DNA of 7,300 nt from an uncultured Prevotella sp. (GTDB lineage Bacteria; Bacteroidota; Bacteroidia; Bacteroidales; Bacteroidaceae): the NCBI GenBank assembly GCA_934281565.1, contig CAKQXI010000120.1, positions 1 through 7,300 of the forward strand. The letters run 5' to 3'. Below the pieces are notes generated by a model. That model was given only the letters and a program-made list of their open reading frames with translations. It searched no databases and was not told where the DNA came from. The translations under genes and the position numbers were made by a program. Shown in pieces: positions 6,136 through 7,300 of this stretch (the first letter of the stretch is position 1; the number at the start of each line of letters is the position of its first letter).

Positions 6136-7300
6136 TTATTCTACAGGAATATCCTTGTTTACATTCTTGCAACCTGCGATGGCATAGAAGAACATATAAC
6201 CCATACAGATAAGTGGCACGATGTAGCTTACCAAGTAACCTGCGTTGTCGGCGATGAAGTTCTGTACCAATGGCATCAAACCACCACCAACGACCATCAT
6301 CATAAAGATACCTGATGCCTGTGCGGTATATTTACCAAGACCCTCAGTAGCAAGGTTGAAGATGGCAGACCACATCACTGATGTGCAGAGACCGCAGAGT
6401 ACTAAGAACATAGCTGCGATAGGCACAGTCACTACCTCGAAAGAAGAACCTGTGAATACTGGCATATCAACAGTGGTAGACTTACCAAGGACTACAGCCA
6501 AGAGGATGAATAGCATACCTACGGCGTTTACTACAATCATCATGGAACGGCTGGAAATCTTGTCGGCGATGAAGCTGGAGAGAAGACGACCTACCAACAT
6601 CAGCAACCAATAAGTACCTGCTACGAAGCCACCGATGGCTGCTGCGTTTGCCAATACGCTTCCATTGACGAAGCCACCGCCATTGGCTGTTGTATCAGAA
6701 ATATAGAAGTTCAATGTTCCTGGGATACCAACCTCTACACCTACGTAAACGAAGATGGCGATCACGCCAAGGTTGAAGTGACGGAAAGCCCAAGGTGAAT
6801 GCTCGAATACAGTCTTGTCGGTTGTCTTGCCCATTTCTGGATCCTTGATAGGAATGAAGTTCAAGATGATGAATGCCAATGCGAAAACAGCGAGGGCAAT
6901 ATAAAGCACAAGGTTCACGTCTACCATCTTGGTGTTGGCTGTTACTGTACCGATGAGGGCACCAACGAGCATAGGAGTCAATGTTCCAGACAAAGAGTTC
7001 AATGTACCACCGATGAGGTTCAACTGGTAACCACGATTACCGCCACCACCGATAAGGTTCAACATTGGGTTTACCACGGTGTTGAGGATACATACTGCAA
7101 AACCTGATACGAATGCACCCAAGAGGTAAACGGCGAAGCCTGATACATCGGCACCAAACTTGCCTGAAAGGAACTGGATGAATACGCCCACGAAACCAGT
7201 GGCGATACCAGCCAACGCTGTTCGCTTGTAACCAATCTTGGTGAGCAACTTACCTGCAGGGATACCCATGAAGAGGTAAGCCAAGAAGTTCATGGCGTTA
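6136..7300 (-). CDS. gluP: Glucose/galactose-type MFS transporter (FucP/GluP family), N-terminus beyond window
   Basis: An inner-membrane major facilitator, probably a sugar:H+ symporter. About 388 codons are visible and the frame is open at the window edge, so the ATG at 7293 is internal; roughly the first membrane helix is missing relative to the family's 410-440 residues. About ten hydrophobic helices are recognisable. Landmarks: the helix 2-3 loop AGKLLTKIGYKR, the FucP-family region NTVVNPMLNLIGGGGNRG through LNLIGGTLNS (6994-7083), a long central loop with PIKDPEMGKTTDKT, the second-half loop VGRLLSSFIADKISSR (about 6547-6594), and a short tail NVNKDIPVE. Galactokinase follows 35 bases downstream, pointing to galactose (possibly also glucose) as substrate. 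The position holding the essential Glu135 in E. coli FucP appears to be Asn here (7081-7083), as fits a non-fucose member. Its promoter lies outside the window. Confidence 0.85.
   Translation of the reverse strand, partial: NAMNFLAYLFMGIPAGKLLTKIGYKRTALAGIATGFVGVFIQFLSGKFGADVSGFAVYLLGAFVSGFAVCILNTVVNPMLNLIGGGGNRGYQLNLIGGTLNSLSGTLTPMLVGALIGTVTANTKMVDVNLVLYIALAVFALAFIILNFIPIKDPEMGKTTDKTVFEHSPWAFRHFNLGVIAIFVYVGVEVGIPGTLNFYISDTTANGGGFVNGSVLANAAAIGGFVAGTYWLLMLVGRLLSSFIADKISSRSMMIVVNAVGMLFILLAVVLGKSTTVDMPVFTGSSFEVVTVPIAAMFLVLCGLCTSVMWSAIFNLATEGLGKYTAQASGIFMMMVVGGGLMPLVQNFIADNAGYLVSYIVPLICMGYMFFYAIAGCKNVNKDIPVE

Noticed and set aside
7291..7293. ATG as the start of the sugar transporter
   Set aside because: The frame continues past it to the window edge and the protein would lack its first helix; the gene is cut by the window.

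Overview
The window looks like chromosome from a Bacteroidota bacterium, probably Prevotellaceae or Bacteroidaceae. The evidence is the gene content (a TonB receptor followed by a beta-propeller surface lipoprotein), two lipoproteins with LTSC lipoboxes, absence of clear Shine-Dalgarno sequences, a TAnnTTTG-type promoter box, and a FucP-family sugar carrier beside galK. The genus is inferred; nothing here fixes it.

The window holds two unrelated modules that converge on a shared terminator. The left module (1-4858, plus strand) reads as a corrinoid (vitamin B12) uptake operon. It starts with the C-terminal two thirds of a BtuB-like TonB-dependent receptor (cut by the window edge). A BtuG-like YncE/DUF5074 beta-propeller lipoprotein follows 13 bases later, then a BtuF-like substrate-binding lipoprotein, then a BtuC/FecCD-type permease. 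Spacing is very tight: the annotated start of the binding protein can overlap the btuG stop by one base, and one base separates it from the permease. The expected path is capture at the cell surface by the propeller, TonB-driven passage through the receptor, periplasmic binding, and ABC import. The ATPase that should power the permease is not here: the operon ends at the permease.

The right module (4940-7300, minus strand) is a galactose pair: a FucP/GluP-family sugar:H+ symporter (N-terminus beyond the window) and, 35 bases downstream of it, galactokinase. Together they import a hexose, probably galactose or glucose, and phosphorylate galactose for the Leloir pathway.

Between the modules (4859-4939) lies a 14-bp perfect stem acting as a probable bidirectional terminator, with a weaker second hairpin beside the galK stop. 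The least expected structure is a perfect 13-bp inverted repeat inside the lipobox-coding region of the binding-protein gene, about 90 bases downstream of a candidate internal promoter. No mobile element, CRISPR array, tRNA or rRNA was seen, and no gene-free stretch exceeds about 80 bases. I found no clearly new biological system. The points worth a second look are the intragenic stem-loop, the internal promoter and start-site question, and the missing ATPase.
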